Of a stretch of 64,000 nucleotides of DNA, positions 46,924 through 56,499 are shown one piece after another (positions within the stretch are counted from its first letter, which is position 1; each line of letters opens with the position of its first letter). Both the position numbers and the translations under genes were made by a program. A model generated the notes under the pieces. The model saw only the letters and a program-made list of their open reading frames with translations, was not told where the DNA came from and did no database searches. The DNA is taken from assembly GCA_964030475.1 (NCBI GenBank), contig CAXIPT010000001.1:20565142-20629141 (forward strand), in the 5' to 3' direction. This DNA is from Tethya wilhelma. Its lineage: Eukaryota > Porifera > Demospongiae > Tethyida > Tethyidae.

Positions 46924-49140
46924 TTAAAACACTTGCACTCTCCAATTGCTATAATCACAAACATAAACAAAACCATCACAATCAACACAAATTCCAAAAG
47001 GGTTCTCAAATTCTCCTTCTTTGCTTCCTTTCTTACCAAATGATGCAACAAACTGACCATCTCTACTAAACACGGAGAGACAACATCCACCCCACTCAAC
47101 AACATACACAAACTGACCAGCTACACACACACCAGTTGGTTCACTCAACTGACCATAGTCTTTCTCACTGAATGAAAGTTGAAACTTTCCCTGCTTGTTG
47201 AGGAGCTTGACACGATCATTGCCCCAGTCACAAATGTACATGCTACCATGTTCATCTTGGGTAATGTCACAAGGTTGCCACTGTTCATCTCCTTCACCTT
47301 CTGAACCAATTGTTCTGACAAATTGTAGTTTGTCTTTTGTAAATACTTGCAGTCGATGGTTATTTTTATCACATACTAACACTTTATCTCCTACAACAGC
47401 CACACCTCTCGGATCACTAAATTCACCATGGCCACTACCTTCTGTGCCAACAGTCTTGAGAACTTTACCATCTTTGGTACATTTAAACAGACAATGTTGA
47501 GAATTATCAGTCACATACAAGTTATCATTTTCATCAACTGAAATACCTCTTTTATTACTTGGCATTTTGATGTGATGTAGTTTCTTTCCTTTCTTAAATA
47601 CTGAAATTTCATCCCATTTTGTCACTAGTACTTCCTCATCTGAATTGATTGTGACTCCATATGGATGGTCCAAACCACCTATGATCCTCACTGGCTTACC
47701 AAGCTGTGTTGGTGGTATATTCACATACACAGGAAAGGGACTGCCGGCTATTGGTTGGTCGTTTACTTTGACTGTTAGTTGATGACGACCACGAACGGCT
47801 GAGGAGAATTGGATTTTGTACTTGTTCTCTTCTTTTCGTACTCCCTTCAGTTGAGAGACAGACCCATTGACAAGGGACTTCAATTCAGCAGTCACTTTCT
47901 GTGGCTTCTTGGTAGGAGCACAATTGTGTAACATTGTGTGGACTATGACGTGTGTCTGTTGGTTGACTTCAGTACTGTTCAAACCAGGACCATCCACTTT
48001 GCACTTTGATGGATCTACTGGAAGAGTGATGATTTTTGCTTTAGTTTTACACAACTTTTTGAGATGCTCTTTAATCTCTATTTCTGCTCCCATATCCACC
48101 TCTTCAACTGGTTCAAGATCAATGGCTCCTTTATGATGTTCTTCAGCTTTCTTGTCAATTTGACTCAACATCTGTTTATGTAACGTCATCAACTCTTCAT
48201 CTGTGGAATTCTCGACATTTTGTTCCACAAAGTCCATCAGGCTCTGGATTACAGCAGAGGCCATGTTGAGGCCTTTCTCTTGAGTGGAAAGGTGTGTGAC
48301 CTTCTTCTCCACTGTGTCAGATGCCTCCACTAGTAGCCTGTTCTTGTGCTGCTCTAGAATTTCTTGCCATTCTTGAAACGACTGTTCAATGTTCTCAGCT
48401 ACAGATGCTCCTTGAGCCATGACTTCAGATTTTGTAACCTGAACTACTTCTGCAGCTTTACAAAGATTAGCTTGGACCTCTTTCAGTGGAGCAAGATGTT
48501 CATTCAGTTTTTTCTTTATCTCTGGAGCAGTGACCTTCACAAAATCATACTTGTGTTTGGCATGATCGATCACAATGCAGTCTCGACAGATAAGACAGTC
48601 ACAGTCAAAGCAGAATATTTTCATCTGCTCATCATGTATCACACATTTTGGCGGTGGGGGCTTAGAGACTAGGATTTGCTTTGCTTCACCTTTTTTCAGC
48701 TCTTCAAGGGTCACAACCTTGTGGCTGGAGAAAGCTTTCATCTTCTGGTGCGATTTAACACAGTCAGCACATATGAACTCAGTACATTGGCGACAAAAGG
48801 CTACAGACACACCTCCACTGCACTGCTCACAGGGAGCCTCTACCTTTCCATGGACTTTCTCTCTCTTTCCTTGAAGTTCTTTCAATCGGTTGATGAAGAA
48901 GGCAGTCTTCAGTTGATTGGGGTCATTTTGAGGCACTGTGGTTTCTTGCCGGCATTCTGGACATTCAAAAGGACGGTTGGGTCCAGCATAATTCACCAGT
49001 TTCTGGATACACTTCTTACAGTAGTAGTGACAGCAAGGTAGTATCTTGGGTTCTTCAAACACACCATGACAGACGGGACAGGTGAGTTCATCTTGGAGCT
49101 CTTTTAACCCTTTATCAACAACAGGAGGAGCTTCAGCCAT
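46924..49140 (-). CDS. TRIM-like RING/B-box/filamin/NHL protein (T4)
   Basis: Single coding exon, 738 residues: RING (CPVCHGVFEEPKILPCCHYY), B-boxes (CEQCSGGVSVAFCRQC; CVIHDEQMKIFCFDC), coiled coil, filamin (STEVNQQTHVIVHTMLHNCA) and NHL propeller ending NWRVQVF. The RING region is almost identical to T5 and distinct from T1-T3 (KLVNYAGPNRPF instead of GLIDFARRANRPF), while the pre-filamin linker is the T2 type. A 5'-UTR intron is likely, from a GTAAGT donor near 49360 to an acceptor (AATTTAG) near 49160. The stop lies 213 bases from the ORC1 stop, tail to tail, and AATAAA is at minus-strand 46917-46912. Probable E3 ligase by its RING; substrates unknown. Confidence 0.94.
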   Translation of the reverse strand: MAEAPPVVDKGLKELQDELTCPVCHGVFEEPKILPCCHYYCKKCIQKLVNYAGPNRPFECPECRQETTVPQNDPNQLKTAFFINRLKELQGKREKVHGKVEAPCEQCSGGVSVAFCRQCTEFICADCVKSHQKMKAFSSHKVVTLEELKKGEAKQILVSKPPPPKCVIHDEQMKIFCFDCDCLICRDCIVIDHAKHKYDFVKVTAPEIKKKLNEHLAPLKEVQANLCKAAEVVQVTKSEVMAQGASVAENIEQSFQEWQEILEQHKNRLLVEASDTVEKKVTHLSTQEKGLNMASAVIQSLMDFVEQNVENSTDEELMTLHKQMLSQIDKKAEEHHKGAIDLEPVEEVDMGAEIEIKEHLKKLCKTKAKIITLPVDPSKCKVDGPGLNSTEVNQQTHVIVHTMLHNCAPTKKPQKVTAELKSLVNGSVSQLKGVRKEENKYKIQFSSAVRGRHQLTVKVNDQPIAGSPFPVYVNIPPTQLGKPVRIIGGLDHPYGVTINSDEEVLVTKWDEISVFKKGKKLHHIKMPSNKRGISVDENDNLYVTDNSQHCLFKCTKDGKVLKTVGTEGSGHGEFSDPRGVAVVGDKVLVCDKNNHRLQVFTKDKLQFVRTIGSEGEGDEQWQPCDITQDEHGSMYICDWGNDRVKLLNKQGKFQLSFSEKDYGQLSEPTGVCVAGQFVYVVEWGGCCLSVFSRDGQFVASFGKKGSKEGEFENPFGICVDCDGFVYVCDYSNWRVQVF

Positions 49141-49429
49141 TTCTACTAATGTAACCTAAATTGAAATATAGATATATGTCTAGTCACTTTTAATAGAACC
49201 ATAATTTAGTGAGTTCACACATGTTCAGTTCAAAATAGAACTTGAAACCTATCAGGAACACATATAAAGTAAAATACAACCTAGATCTACTTCCCTTTGT
49301 CTACTCAAAATTATGCCCAGAAAAGTGTATTATAAAGTTAAACTATGACAGATTAAAACTTACCAAGAAGAAAAATGGACCGTTGAAAAAGAGGAAAACA
49401 GAAAGTCACAGCAAAAAATGCTACCAGCA

Positions 49430-49457
49430 GACACGCCCATTTTTTCTACGCATGCTC
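49430..49457 (-). promoter_or_regulatory. Shared NHL-gene promoter motif pair (T4)
   Basis: GACACGCCCA at 49430-49439 and ACGCATGCTC at 49448-49457, about 300 bases above the T4 start codon. The first resembles a CACCC/KLF site, the second an NRF-1 half site. The same pair occurs above T5, F1, F2 and two other copies. Confidence 0.5.
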
Positions 49458-49805
49458 AGTGTCTATCAACCCAAGTCCATGATGTAGCAGTAAGATTATG
49501 AGAATCTCTCTTCTTTTTGCATGAAAAAATGTCCACAAAAGGTATATTTCTAACTATTAGTGATTTATTATTTACAATACTTATTATTAATGCATTTTTT
49601 TGCTGTCACACAATGACATGTTCACTCTTTATAACTAATGTGTGTCAGTTTCACAGTTGTACTGTATGTCATGTGGGTGCATGGCTCTACATATCCATTA
49701 ATCTCTAGTGCACATACCAGAAACTAGAAAGATGGTTACAGTGATGGTAGTCGATTCCCACTCACATCTTTCAACCATTACTATTGTTTTTCTCCTAATA
49801 TGTGG

Positions 49806-50510
49806 TGGGAATGAACCATTTACAGATCTAGAGTGGTCCAAGAGATGTTCCTAAGCCAAGATTCAGGCTATCAAGTAAGTTGAGCCATCTTAATAATGGA
49901 TAAGTGGCACATACGAAGTGTATCCAAACTTTATGAATAGTTACACACCATCAACCCTGGTCCTGATATTTAAACAGTGAGTTAGTGGGTGTACCTCTTA
50001 TGATTTGAATTTTAAGAATTTAATGGTAGTTATTCCTACTCACATTTGTGACCACTACTATGTCAAGTTTGTTTAGCTCACTATACTATTGTTGTTCTCC
50101 TGGTAAGTACAATTTGTAGCTACTCCTCATAACTTGTTTGTTGTTGTCTCTTGTTCTCCTGTAGACATGGTTCTCTTCATGAGAAGATGTTCCTGAGAGC
50201 CATTCTATCAGAGTTTAGAAGATCAGGACTAGAAGAGGCCACTTTCAAACACGTCTGTCAGCAGCTGCGAGTGTTGTACAGAGCAGAAGGTGTGTGTGTA
50301 GCATTCAGTATATGAGTAAAGTGGGTCACACTATGTGGCCCCCTGTGTACAGGTGTAGAGTCAGCCAATGTGAGTCAGTTGAGTTGTATCTGCTCTCGGC
50401 TGGGTGGTCGTCGACTGCTCCTGGTAGAGGGAGGGAGAATGGACACACACAGGAGGATACGACTCAACATCAGTCAGGATGATGTCATCTTTGCTCTCAG
50501 AGATGTGTAG
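49806..50510 (+). pseudogene. ORC1 exons 7-9 fragment (copy O3)
   Basis: A decayed piece of exon 7 (49806-49878, reduced to GTGGGAATGAACCAT and AGATTCAGGCTATCAA), then well-preserved exon 8 (50165-50289) and exon 9 (50353-50510) with the usual intron between. The preserved exons keep an open frame and the normal TAG. The AAA+ domain is absent, so only a winged-helix fragment could be made. It faces T5 tail to tail, 203 bases apart, with the same geometry as the real ORC1/T4 pair. Confidence 0.9.
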
Positions 50511-50713
50511 CTAAGAGATCGACAGTGTTATGTTTGTAAGTCTATCATCAAAACATGTCACTCTGTACCATTGTGTGTACAGGCAGTAACAGTATCTAAT
50601 TTTTATAATAATTATGATTTTGCAGATTTGACATTAACTCAGTTCACATAAAATTAATATACTATTGTTTAATTGCAGTTATGCCCTTACCATGTACAAA
50701 GTTTATTACAAAA

Positions 50714-52927
50714 TTAAAACACTTGCACTCTACCATTGCCATAATCACAAACATAAACAAAACCATCACAATCAACACAAATTCCAAAAGGCCTACTAAA
50801 TTCTCCTTCTTTGTTTCCTCTCTTACCAAATGATGTAACAAACTGACCATCTCTACTAAACACAGAGACAAAACATCCCAAGTACTCAACAACATACACA
50901 AACTGACTAGCTACACACACACCAATTGAGTACTTCAACTGATCATTGTCTTTCTTGCTAAATGAAAGTTGAAACTCTCCCTGCTTGTTGAGGACCTTGA
51001 CACGATTATTGCCAAAGTCACAAATGTACATGTTACCATGTTCATCTTGGGCAATGTCATAAGGTGAATTAAACTGTTCATCTCCTTTACCTTTTGAACC
51101 AATTGTTCTGACAAATTCCAGGGTGTCTTTTGTAAACACTTGCAGTCGGTCGTTATCATTGTCACATACAAACACTTCATCTCCTATGACAGCCACACCA
51201 CTTGGATCATTGAATTCACCATGGCTACTGCCTTTTGTGCCAACAGTCTTGAGAACTTCACCATCTTTGGTACATTTCAATAGACAATGTTGATCCCTAT
51301 TAGCTACATACATGTTATTATCTTCATCAATGGCTATACTGTTAAGATTTGGGATTTTGATCTCACGTAGTTTCTTTCCTTTCTTGAATGCAGAAATCTT
51401 ATTACGTTCTGTCACAAGTACTTCCTCAGCTGAGTTGACCGTGACTCCATATGGGTAGTTCAAACCACCTATGATCCTCACAGGCGTACCAAGCTGTGTT
51501 GGTGGTATATTCACATACAGAGGAAAGGGACTGCCGGTTATTGGTTGATCATTTACATTGATTGATAGTTTATGACGACCACGAACAGCTGAGGAGAATT
51601 GGATTTCGCATTTGTTCTCTTCTTTTCGTACTCCCTCCAGTTGAGAGACAGACCCATTGACAAGGGACTTCAATTCAGCAGTCACTTTCTGTAGCTTCTT
51701 GGTAGGAGCACCATTGTGTAATATTGTGTGGACTATGATGTGTGTCTGTTGGTTGACTTCAGCACTGTTCAAACCAGGACCATCCACTTTGCACTTTGAT
51801 GGATCTACTAGCTGATACAATTCAGCATTAGTTTGACAAGTCTGGTGTATTTTCTCAGCACAGTTTATCTCTACTTTCAGATCAGCAATCTCAACTGGTT
51901 CAAGATCAATGGCTCCTTTACGCTGTTCTTCAGCTTCCTTGTCAATTCGACTCAAGATTTGTTTATGTAACGTCATCAACTCTTCATCTGTAGAATTCTC
52001 AACATTTTGTTCCACAAAGTCCACCAGGCTCTGGATTACAGCTGAGGCCATGTTGAGGCTTTTCTCTTGAGTGGAAAGGTGTGTGACCTTCTTCTGCACT
52101 GTGTCAGATGCCTCCACTAGTAGTCTGTTCTTGTGCTGCTCTAGAATTCCAACCAATTCTTGAAACGACTGCTCAATGTTCTCAGCTACAGATACTCCTT
52201 GAGCCATGACTTCAGATTTTGTAACTTGAACTACTTCTGCAGCTTTACAAAGATTAGCTTGGACCTCTTTCAGTGGAGCAAGATGTTCATTGAGTTGTTT
52301 CTTTGTCTCTGGAGCAGTGACCTTCACAAAATCATACTTGTGTTTGGCATGATCGATCACAATGCAGTCTCGACAGATAAGACGGTCACAGTCAAAACAG
52401 AATAGCTTCATTTTTCCATCATGGATCGTACACTTTGGTGGTGGAGGTTTGGAGACTAGGATTTGCTTTGTTCCTCCTTGTTTCAGCTCTTCAAGGGTCA
52501 CAACCTTGTGGCCAGTAAAGATTTTCATTCGTTGATGGGATTCAGAACATTTCTCACAAATGAACTCGGTACATTGGCGACAAAAGGCTACAGACACACC
52601 TCCACTGCACTGCTCACAGGGAGCCTCTACCTTTCCGTGAATTTTCTCTCTCTTTCCTTGAAGTTCTTTTAATCGGTTGATGAAGAAGGCAGTCTTCAGT
52701 TGATTGGGGTCATTTTGTGGCACTGTGGTTTCTTGCCGGCATTCTGGGCATTCAAAAGGACGGTTGGGTCCAGCATAATTCACCAGTTTCTGGATACACT
52801 TCTTACAGTAGTAGTGGCAGCAAGGTAGTATTTTGGGTTCTTCAAACACGCCATGACAGACAGGACAGGTGAGTTCATCTTGGAGCTCTTTCAACCCCTT
52901 ATCAACAACGGGAGGAGTTTCAGCCAT
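50714..52927 (-). CDS. TRIM-like RING/B-box/filamin/NHL protein (T5)
   Basis: Single coding exon, 737 residues, same domains as T4. The RING half is nearly identical to T4, but the pre-filamin linker (ADLKVEINCAEKIHQTCQTN) is that of T1, so the gene looks recombinant. The propeller ends NGRVQVF. The filamin repeat has small changes (NKCEIQFSSAVRG, GTPVRIIGG). A 5'-UTR intron is likely, from a GTGAGT donor near 53208 to an acceptor (ATTGTAG) near 52942. AATAAA lies at minus-strand 50707-50702, directly after the stop. Confidence 0.94.
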   Translation of the reverse strand: MAETPPVVDKGLKELQDELTCPVCHGVFEEPKILPCCHYYCKKCIQKLVNYAGPNRPFECPECRQETTVPQNDPNQLKTAFFINRLKELQGKREKIHGKVEAPCEQCSGGVSVAFCRQCTEFICEKCSESHQRMKIFTGHKVVTLEELKQGGTKQILVSKPPPPKCTIHDGKMKLFCFDCDRLICRDCIVIDHAKHKYDFVKVTAPETKKQLNEHLAPLKEVQANLCKAAEVVQVTKSEVMAQGVSVAENIEQSFQELVGILEQHKNRLLVEASDTVQKKVTHLSTQEKSLNMASAVIQSLVDFVEQNVENSTDEELMTLHKQILSRIDKEAEEQRKGAIDLEPVEIADLKVEINCAEKIHQTCQTNAELYQLVDPSKCKVDGPGLNSAEVNQQTHIIVHTILHNGAPTKKLQKVTAELKSLVNGSVSQLEGVRKEENKCEIQFSSAVRGRHKLSINVNDQPITGSPFPLYVNIPPTQLGTPVRIIGGLNYPYGVTVNSAEEVLVTERNKISAFKKGKKLREIKIPNLNSIAIDEDNNMYVANRDQHCLLKCTKDGEVLKTVGTKGSSHGEFNDPSGVAVIGDEVFVCDNDNDRLQVFTKDTLEFVRTIGSKGKGDEQFNSPYDIAQDEHGNMYICDFGNNRVKVLNKQGEFQLSFSKKDNDQLKYSIGVCVASQFVYVVEYLGCFVSVFSRDGQFVTSFGKRGNKEGEFSRPFGICVDCDGFVYVCDYGNGRVQVF

Positions 52928-53094
52928 TTCTGATACAATCTACAATGAAAATTAACTGATTATAATGTAATACATCTATAGTCACATTCACTTAACACAA
53001 AGGACCCAACACATGCACAGTCTATAATGTAAAATTACAGTTTGTATTTGACAATGTTCAGCTCTATTTAGTAGCCAAAATCTCTCTCAACAGT

Positions 53095-53146
53095 TAGTCT
53101 CGCGGGCCAGCCTCTTTCAAGGAAAGGAGCTGGCCCGCGAAGACTA
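53095..53146. mobile_element. 52-base miniature TIR element with 9-bp target duplication
   Basis: TAGTCTCGCGGGCCAGC at the left pairs with GCTGGCCCGCGAAGACTA at the right, leaving about 18 bases between. CTCAACAGT stands on both sides (53086-53094 and 53147-53155). Same ends and duplication length as the 596-base element at 15241. It lies in the 5'-UTR intron region of T5. Confidence 0.88.
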
Positions 53147-53295
53147 CTCAACAGTAGCTAGTCTATACCCAAAACATGGCATCTAACAATTTATGTGTTA
53201 GTTCACTCACCAGGAGAGAAATCTGAAATATATAGGGAACAGTCTATACGGCAGGAGCAAAGACAAGACAAGGTCACACAAGAAATGTTTTTAGT

Positions 53296-53334
53296 GACAC
53301 ACCCACTTTAGTGGTTATGCATCTGCGCATGCTC
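53296..53334 (-). promoter_or_regulatory. Shared NHL-gene promoter motif pair (T5)
   Basis: GACACACCCA at 53296-53305 and TGCGCATGCTC at 53324-53334, followed by CAAT. About 370 bases above the T5 start codon, upstream of the likely 5'-UTR donor. Confidence 0.5.
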
Positions 53335-53444
53335 CAATTGAGCTTGTGAATATTAACAATCACCAATGTAAATTTTATGACTAGAATAGTGTTGCATAAT
53401 TATGACAACTATGTCAAAGTTAATTACATAAAATATATCAGTTC

Positions 53445-54542
53445 CTAAAACACTGAAATCCTTCCCCTTCCATGCTCAGAAACATAAATGAATCCATCCT
53501 GATCAAGACAGATCCTCTTTGGCCACTGACAATCACCAAATGAAGAAACAAACTGGCTGTCTTTAGTAAACACAGACACACAAACCTTCTCAACAACGCA
53601 CACAAACTGACCAGCTACACACACACCAGTTGGTTCTTCCAGCTGACCATTGCCTTTCTTGCTGAATGAAAACTGAAACTCTCCCTCCTTGTTGAGGACC
53701 TTGACTCGATTGTTGCCTTGGTCACAGACATACAGGTTTCCTAGCTCATTTTGAACAACGTCTGTAGGCTTAACAAAATAGTCATCTCCTTCACCATGAC
53801 CACCGATTGCTTTAACAAACTCCAGGCCATCTTTCGTCAACACTTGCAGTCGGTGGTTATCTTTGTCACAAATGATTATATTGTCTCCAGCAAGACCCAC
53901 ACCGGTCGGTTCGTTGAACTCACAAGGCCCACTGCCCCGTTTTCCCCCAACACTCTTGAGCAATTCTCCCGCCTTGTTGTATTTCAGGACCCTATGCCAG
54001 ACACGATCGACAACGTACATGTTGTCCTCTTCATCAATGGCTATCCCACAGAGATGGCTCTCATCATTCTTGATCTTGATGTCGTGCAACTTCTTTTTCG
54101 TCTTCTTGTCACACCAAGTGATGGCTCTGTATTCAGTCACCACCACTTCATTGGCAGAGTTGATGGCTACTCCATATGGGTAGAATAGATCACCTATGAT
54201 AATCACTGGACTGCCGATCTTCTTGAATGGCATCTTTGCAAACACAGGAAAGGGACTGCCGGCTATTGGTTGATCGTTTACACTTATTGCTAGTTCGTAG
54301 CGACCACGTACACGAGGGAAGACCTTGATTTTATACTTGTTTCCTTCAATTTGCTTTCCTTCCAGTTGAAATGTGGTCCCTTCTACGAATGACTTCCATT
54401 CAGCTGTCACTTTCAGTGGTTTTTCAGTAGGAGCACCATTGGGCAATACTGTGGTGACTATGACAGGTTTCTCCTCCCTGAATTCAGCCTCAGTCATACC
54501 AGGACCTTCCACTGTACACTTGGATGGATCTACCTCAGCCAT
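53445..54542 (-). CDS. Short filamin-NHL protein (F1)
   Basis: 365 residues in one coding exon: MAEVDPSKCTVEGPGMTEAE starts the filamin repeat at once, and an NHL propeller follows to the C-terminus (GRGRISVF). There is no RING, B-box, Death domain or coiled coil, so this is the bare sensor part of the larger genes; it could act as a soluble competitor or adaptor (inference). The start is fixed by the MAE-DPSKC opening shared with F2. A 5'-UTR intron is likely, from GTGAGT near 54818 to an acceptor (TTCATTAG) near 54563. GACACACCCA (54929-54938) and TGCGCTTGCTC (54971-54981) form the promoter pair. Confidence 0.9.
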   Translation of the reverse strand: MAEVDPSKCTVEGPGMTEAEFREEKPVIVTTVLPNGAPTEKPLKVTAEWKSFVEGTTFQLEGKQIEGNKYKIKVFPRVRGRYELAISVNDQPIAGSPFPVFAKMPFKKIGSPVIIIGDLFYPYGVAINSANEVVVTEYRAITWCDKKTKKKLHDIKIKNDESHLCGIAIDEEDNMYVVDRVWHRVLKYNKAGELLKSVGGKRGSGPCEFNEPTGVGLAGDNIIICDKDNHRLQVLTKDGLEFVKAIGGHGEGDDYFVKPTDVVQNELGNLYVCDQGNNRVKVLNKEGEFQFSFSKKGNGQLEEPTGVCVAGQFVCVVEKVCVSVFTKDSQFVSSFGDCQWPKRICLDQDGFIYVSEHGRGRISVF

Positions 54543-55125
54543 TTTTCTTTAGTCTTGTTGCTAATGAAAGAGAATAACATGTATTATAAATTTATGAGAC
54601 ACAGTCTGAAGTATCTTTCAGTTTACTAAGAGAAAAAATACGGCTCAAACACAACAGGAGAGGTAGTGATAATTTTAAAGGCGGGAAGTAGATCTATCTA
54701 GCTCAGTTGTGTTCTCTTTTATACGCTCAGCAGGACAGCTCTATGCATGAGTGAGTTTATACGAGCTACCAAAATCAGCAAAATGGTATCTTATCAAGCT
54801 ATGTGTTAATTCACTCACCATGAGAGAAATCTGAAGGATAGCAAATGGTCAAAACAAACCAGCACACAGCTGAGCAGGAGCAGAGGCAAGGTCACGCCGA
54901 AGAATGCTCTAGGACGGTAATCAACGTTGACACACCCACTTTTAATTTAATGGCTTTGTTTTGTTTTTTTTGCGCTTGCTCCAATGAATACAATATCAGA
55001 CACTGGGTTTACAAAATATGACAAAATTAATGCCAATGTCAAAATTAATAAAAGTGCATAACAAGGTAGCATCTTTTAACAAGAAATAATATGTTTTTAA
55101 GTACCCTATCAGACCTATATAACTT

Positions 55126-56229
55126 CTAAAATATTGCAATCCTATTATTTCCATGCTCACAGACATAAATGAAACCATCTTGATCAACACAGATCCCACG
55201 TGGCCAATTGAAATTATCAAATGAAGAAACAAACTTGCCATCTTTAGTAAAAATAGACACCTTAGCCTTCTCCGTAATGTACACAAACTGACCAGCTATA
55301 CATATACCATTCGGTTCTTTCAACTGACCATTGCCTCTCTTGCTGAATGAAAACTGAAGCTCTCCCTCTTTATTGAGGACCTTGACTCGATTGTTGCCAT
55401 AGTCACAGACGTACAGGTTTCCTAGCTCATCTTGAGCAATGCTATTAGGTTTAATGAAATCTTCATCTCCTTCACCACGTGAACCGATTGCTTTAACAAA
55501 CTCCAACCCATCTTTCGTCAACACTTGAAGTCGGTGGTTATCTTTGTCACAAACGATAATATTGTCTCCAGCAAAACCCACACCGGTCGGTTCGTTGAAC
55601 TCGCAAGGCCCACTGCCCCGTTTTTCCCCAACGCTTTTCAGCAATTCTCCCGCCTTGTTATATTTAAGGACCCTCTGCCAGACACGATCCACCACGTACG
55701 TGTTTTCCTCTTCATCAATGGCTAGCCCACAGAGATGACTCTCATCGTTTGTTATCTTAATGTTGTACAACTTCTTGTGTGTTTCCTTGTTGTACCAAGT
55801 GATCGCTCTGAATTCCGTCACCACCACTTGATTGGCCGAGTTGATGGCTACTCCGTACGGATAGAATAGATCGCCTATGATCTTCTCAGGACTCCCAAGT
55901 CTCCCGAATACCATTTTTACAAACAGAGGAAAGGGACTGCCAGCTATTGGTTGATCATTTACATTGATGGTTAGTTCATGGTGACCACGAACACGAGGGA
56001 AGAGTTCAAACTTGTATTTGTTTCCTTCAATATGCTCTCCCTCCAGTTGAGATGTGGTCCCTTCGACGAGTGACTTCAATTCAGCTGTCACTTTCAGTGG
56101 TTTTTCAGTAGGAGCACCATTGGGTAGCACTGTACTGACTATGACAGATGTCTCCTTCTTGAATTCAGCCCCAGTCATACCAGGACCATCCACTGTACAC
56201 TTGGATGGATCCACAAGTACCTCAGCCAT
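55126..56229 (-). CDS. Short filamin-NHL protein (F2)
   Basis: 367 residues from MAEVLVDPSKCTVDGPG to NNRIAIF: one filamin repeat and an NHL propeller, closely related to F1 throughout. An upstream in-frame ATG at 56289 exists, but the intervening sequence contains a splice acceptor (TTTCATTTCAG) whose partner donor GTAAGC lies near 56315, so the upstream part is probably intron and the MAE start is preferred. F1 and F2 are adjacent, same strand, and form a subfamily distinct from the TRIM genes (FPRVRG in place of FSSAVRG). Confidence 0.9.
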   Translation of the reverse strand: MAEVLVDPSKCTVDGPGMTGAEFKKETSVIVSTVLPNGAPTEKPLKVTAELKSLVEGTTSQLEGEHIEGNKYKFELFPRVRGHHELTINVNDQPIAGSPFPLFVKMVFGRLGSPEKIIGDLFYPYGVAINSANQVVVTEFRAITWYNKETHKKLYNIKITNDESHLCGLAIDEEENTYVVDRVWQRVLKYNKAGELLKSVGEKRGSGPCEFNEPTGVGFAGDNIIVCDKDNHRLQVLTKDGLEFVKAIGSRGEGDEDFIKPNSIAQDELGNLYVCDYGNNRVKVLNKEGELQFSFSKRGNGQLKEPNGICIAGQFVYITEKAKVSIFTKDGKFVSSFDNFNWPRGICVDQDGFIYVCEHGNNRIAIF

Positions 56230-56409
56230 TTTTCTTTCTTTTGCCAATCTAGTCTTTTGTAGCTGAAATGAAAGATTTGAACTTAACAATTATGTAATAC
56301 TAGTGTCTCCAGCTTACCAAGAGGAAAGTAGAGCTCAAACACAGCAGGAGAGATAGTAATAAAGGCGGGATTCCAGGGAAACTGTAGCTGTGTATGCTGA
56401 GCTAGAGCA

Positions 56410-56453
56410 GACACACCCACTACAAGAGCAGCACGTGATCATTGCGCATGCTC
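56410..56453 (-). promoter_or_regulatory. Shared NHL-gene promoter motif pair (F2)
   Basis: GACACACCCA at 56410-56419 and TGCGCATGCTC at 56443-56453, 180-225 bases above the F2 start codon. An E-box CACGTG lies between them. Confidence 0.5.
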
Positions 56454-56499
56454 AGTATGCAAATTAGGATGGATGTATGCACGATCATTTCCGCTGAGA

